5,686 bases of DNA from CAVHXA01 sp963639765. GTDB taxonomy: Bacteria; Bacillota; Clostridia; Oscillospirales; Oscillospiraceae. The notes under the pieces were generated by a model, which ran no database searches, was not told the DNA's origin, and worked only from the letters and a program-made list of their open reading frames with translations. The stretch lies in contig CAVHXA010000104.1 of NCBI GenBank assembly GCA_963639765.1, positions 1 to 5,686 of the forward strand, written 5' to 3'. Shown here piece by piece: positions 3,290 through 5,686 of the stretch; position 1 is the first letter of the stretch, and the number at the start of each line of letters is the position of its first letter. A program made the translations under genes and the position numbers.

Positions 3290-5686
3290 ATGCTGACGAA
3301 TATGTCAAACGAGAGAGATAAATCTATCGTCGCTGAATTAACGGAAGGACAGGATGTCGGGACAATCGGAGGCTACTGTGAGGAGGGCTTTCCAATCTAT
3401 TATGCCAATGATAAAATGGCACGCCTGCTCGGGTATACCGATGTCAATGATCTGATTGAGGGTATCCATGGCAAGGTTGCAAATACCATTCATCCGGATG
3501 ATATGGACCGAGTGGCCAGGGAACTTAATAACGGCAATTACTACGAAGGTATGACATATAAGATTACCTATCGTATGCTGAAAAAAGACGGAAGCTCGCT
3601 GTGGACGGTGGATAAGGGGAAGGTCATACGCACGGAAGGCGGTAGACTGGCTATTTTAAGCATCTGCAACGATATGACGGAATTTATCGACAGGCATGCC
3701 GAGCTTGAAAGAAGCAATAAACTTTCGAAATCCACCTTAGAGAATATGCCGGGAGGATATCATCGCTGCGCCGCCGAGGAGGGCTATCCGTTCCTGTATA
3801 TCAGTGATCGCTTCTGCGAGATGTTCGGCTGGACAAGAGAAGAAATCGAGACGGAATTTGACAATAAGTTCATTAACATGATGCATCCGGAGGATACAGA
3901 GTCTACGTTAGAGTACGCGGAGCTGTTAAGGCATAGCAAAAATGAAAACGTTTTAGATGCCATTTACCGCATGAGAGGAAAGAATGGCTATATATGGGTA
4001 TCTGACTCTACATCTCTTGTTACTGTTGGCGCTCAAACCTTTTATCAGGGCACGCTTACAGATGTCACTAATTTTGTCGTTGCACAAAAGAAACAGGAGA
4101 AGCAGCTCAGCGAACAGATCGAAATTTCCAATACATTGGCAAGAAGTTTCAAGAATGTCTACCGGGTTAATCTCAAAACGGGCAAGACGAAAGTGCTGAA
4201 GCTTGAAACAAAATATGTTGTGCTCCCGCAGATGGATGAAAATCAGGAGTTTTCTTATGATGCTCTGATTCATCCGTGGATTGATTCCTTGGTTTATTCA
4301 GAGGAACGGGAGGAAATGCATGATGCGTTAAGTATTCAAAATCTGAAAAAGCAGCTTGCTGAGCATGAAGAATATGTGGGAAATTATCGCAGTATTGCCA
4401 CAGGAGAGATTCACTATTATCAATACAATGCCAGCAAGATGGAAGCAGATTCGGATGTAATTATTCTCGGCTTCCAGAATATTGATGACATCATTGAAGA
4501 ACATTTGGAGACAGAACGAAAAGAAAGAGAAAAAGAGGAGGCTCATCAAAAGGAACTGATTGCGGCTAAGGAGAGCGCTGATCGGGCGAACGCTGCAAAG
4601 ACGGAGTTTCTGCTGCGGATGTCCCATGATATCCGTACTCCTATCAATGGCATCATGGGAATGCTGGATATTGCGGATAAAACGGCAGATAATCTGGAAC
4701 GGCAGACGGACTGCAGGAAAAAAATAAGAGAAGCGTCCGTAATACTGCTGGATTTGATCAATGAAGTCCTGGATATGAGTAAATTAGAATCGGGTGAGAT
4801 TCAGATCGAGCATGTTCCTTTTGACATGACCAGTGTCTGCAGAGAGGTTTATTACGCAGTAAAAAAGCAGGCAGACGACAGGGACATTGAGATTGTCCAG
4901 GAAGATTGCAACGCAAAAATCAACAGATTGATAGGCAGCCCCCTCCATTTAAAGAGGCTGATGCTGAATATCATGGGAAACGCGGTCAAGTACAACAAGG
5001 ATCATGGAAAAATATACATTATCTGCAGAACATCCGATGTCGACAAGGATAAGGTCAATCTGGAATTTAAATGCCGTGATACAGGCATCGGAATGAGCCC
5101 TGAGTTTATGGAACATATATTCGAACCGTTCACGCAGGAAAATGCAGCCGCGCGGACCAAGTATGCAGGTACAGGTCTTGGAATGTCGATTGCAAAAAGC
5201 CTGGCCGATAAGATGGGCGGCACGATTACGGTCACGAGTGTCAAGGGAGAGGGAACTACCTTTGACGTCAGAATTCCGTTTGAAATCGACCAATCGGTAC
5301 CGAAGGCTGCCGCAGCTGAGCCGGAAGAAAAACGGGCTTCTATCAAGGGAATGAAAATTCTTCTTGCAGAGGATAATGAACTGAACATGGAAATTGCCAA
5401 ATTCCTGCTGGAGGAGGAAGGTGCCCTTGTTACAGAAGCCTGGAATGGGAAAGAGGCGCTGGATATCTTTATGGCGGCTTCGGAAGATGAGATTGATGTC
5501 ATTCTCATGGATGTTATGATGCCGATCATGGATGGCTATGAGACTACCCGGAAGATCCGTGAATCTGCGAAACCGAATGCGGCAGTGATTCCCATTATTG
5601 CGATGACCGCCAATGCATTTGCAGAGGACCGGGTAGCGGCGCTCAACGCCGGCATGAATGAGCATATTGCAAAGCCGCTGAATACC
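3290..5686 (+). CDS. PAS-domain hybrid sensor histidine kinase/response regulator (3' end beyond window)
   Basis: The frame is open from ATG 3290 to the window edge (799 residues); the stop is not seen. An in-frame ATG at 3302 is an alternative start. In order: PAS 1 (about 22-134, ending LKKDGSSLWTVD), PAS 2 (147-264, MRGKNGYIWVSD), a third PAS-like sensor (about 280-400, FKNVYRVNLKTGKTKVLKL), a charged coiled coil (404-440), and HisKA with MSHDIRTPINGI and phospho-acceptor His446. HATPase follows, with N-box Asn560/Asn564, Asp597 in DTGIGM, FEPFTQE and GTGLG (627-631). The receiver has Glu694-Asp695, acceptor Asp741, Thr773 and Lys795. All catalytic residues are present. No membrane segment or signal peptide is seen, so it senses a cytoplasmic cue. 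A receiver fused behind the kinase implies a phosphorelay or self-control; an Hpt domain or partner may follow outside the window. The ligand is unknown. Confidence 0.93.
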   Translation, partial: MLTNMSNERDKSIVAELTEGQDVGTIGGYCEEGFPIYYANDKMARLLGYTDVNDLIEGIHGKVANTIHPDDMDRVARELNNGNYYEGMTYKITYRMLKKDGSSLWTVDKGKVIRTEGGRLAILSICNDMTEFIDRHAELERSNKLSKSTLENMPGGYHRCAAEEGYPFLYISDRFCEMFGWTREEIETEFDNKFINMMHPEDTESTLEYAELLRHSKNENVLDAIYRMRGKNGYIWVSDSTSLVTVGAQTFYQGTLTDVTNFVVAQKKQEKQLSEQIEISNTLARSFKNVYRVNLKTGKTKVLKLETKYVVLPQMDENQEFSYDALIHPWIDSLVYSEEREEMHDALSIQNLKKQLAEHEEYVGNYRSIATGEIHYYQYNASKMEADSDVIILGFQNIDDIIEEHLETERKEREKEEAHQKELIAAKESADRANAAKTEFLLRMSHDIRTPINGIMGMLDIADKTADNLERQTDCRKKIREASVILLDLINEVLDMSKLESGEIQIEHVPFDMTSVCREVYYAVKKQADDRDIEIVQEDCNAKINRLIGSPLHLKRLMLNIMGNAVKYNKDHGKIYIICRTSDVDKDKVNLEFKCRDTGIGMSPEFMEHIFEPFTQENAAARTKYAGTGLGMSIAKSLADKMGGTITVTSVKGEGTTFDVRIPFEIDQSVPKAAAAEPEEKRASIKGMKILLAEDNELNMEIAKFLLEEEGALVTEAWNGKEALDIFMAASEDEIDVILMDVMMPIMDGYETTRKIRESAKPNAAVIPIIAMTANAFAEDRVAALNAGMNEHIAKPLNT

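Noticed and set aside
3214..3321. 35-codon plus-strand ORF starting at ATG 3214 and overlapping the histidine kinase start
   Set aside because: It has a poorly placed AAAGGA, no recognisable family and very basic content. It may be a chance frame running through the kinase's ribosome binding site, although a coupling leader cannot be excluded.
4949..5665. Long minus-strand open frame of 238 codons
   Set aside because: It lies opposite the HATPase and receiver domains, whose catalytic motifs are all intact on the plus strand. Its translation is rich in Arg/His/Cys with no recognisable domain.
1..5686. CRISPR array, tRNA or rRNA genes
   Set aside because: No regularly spaced short repeats, cloverleaf-like arms with a CCA-type end, or rRNA signatures were seen on either strand by eye.

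Overview
The window looks like an accessory stretch of an anaerobic, low-to-moderate G+C gut Firmicute, most likely of Lachnospiraceae/Clostridia type. The reasons are purine-rich AGGAGG-type ribosome binding sites, a DUF4869 protein, Rpn-type and IS66-type remnants, and a large soluble multi-PAS hybrid histidine kinase. All supported genes are on the plus strand. The organism is inferred from gene content only.

Left part (1-2393): a patchwork bounded by two copies of a 108-bp direct repeat (1-108 and 2286-2393, one mismatch), set 2285 bp apart. Each copy carries the 3' end of an IS66-type TnpA accessory ORF plus about 49 bp of downstream sequence. Between them lie a 22-codon stub of a PIN-domain toxin (131-199), a DUF4869 gene (193-630), a tightly coupled P-loop ATPase with an unusual C-terminal domain (about 638-1615), the orphan C-terminal tail of an Rpn-family nuclease/transposase (1646-1912) and a dyad-rich intergenic region. 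A second, nearly whole but start-less tnpA ORF (2138-2344) follows. The intact genes are the DUF4869/ATPase pair; their neighbours are broken pieces of toxin, nuclease and transposase genes. This is typical of a defence or mobile-element hotspot, and the pair is the best candidate here for an undescribed two-gene system.

Middle (2394-3289): a complete gene of the L-2-amino-thiazoline-4-carboxylate hydrolase-like family (2411-3028) starts just after the second repeat copy. It is followed by a palindrome over its stop codon and a small frameshifted ORF remnant (about 3043-3205).

Right (3290-5686, running off the edge): a cytoplasmic hybrid sensor histidine kinase with two clear PAS domains, a third PAS-like sensor, a coiled coil, a HisKA domain with His446, a HATPase domain and a receiver domain with Asp741. 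It appears unrelated in function to the patchwork on its left.

No tRNA, rRNA or CRISPR array was seen.
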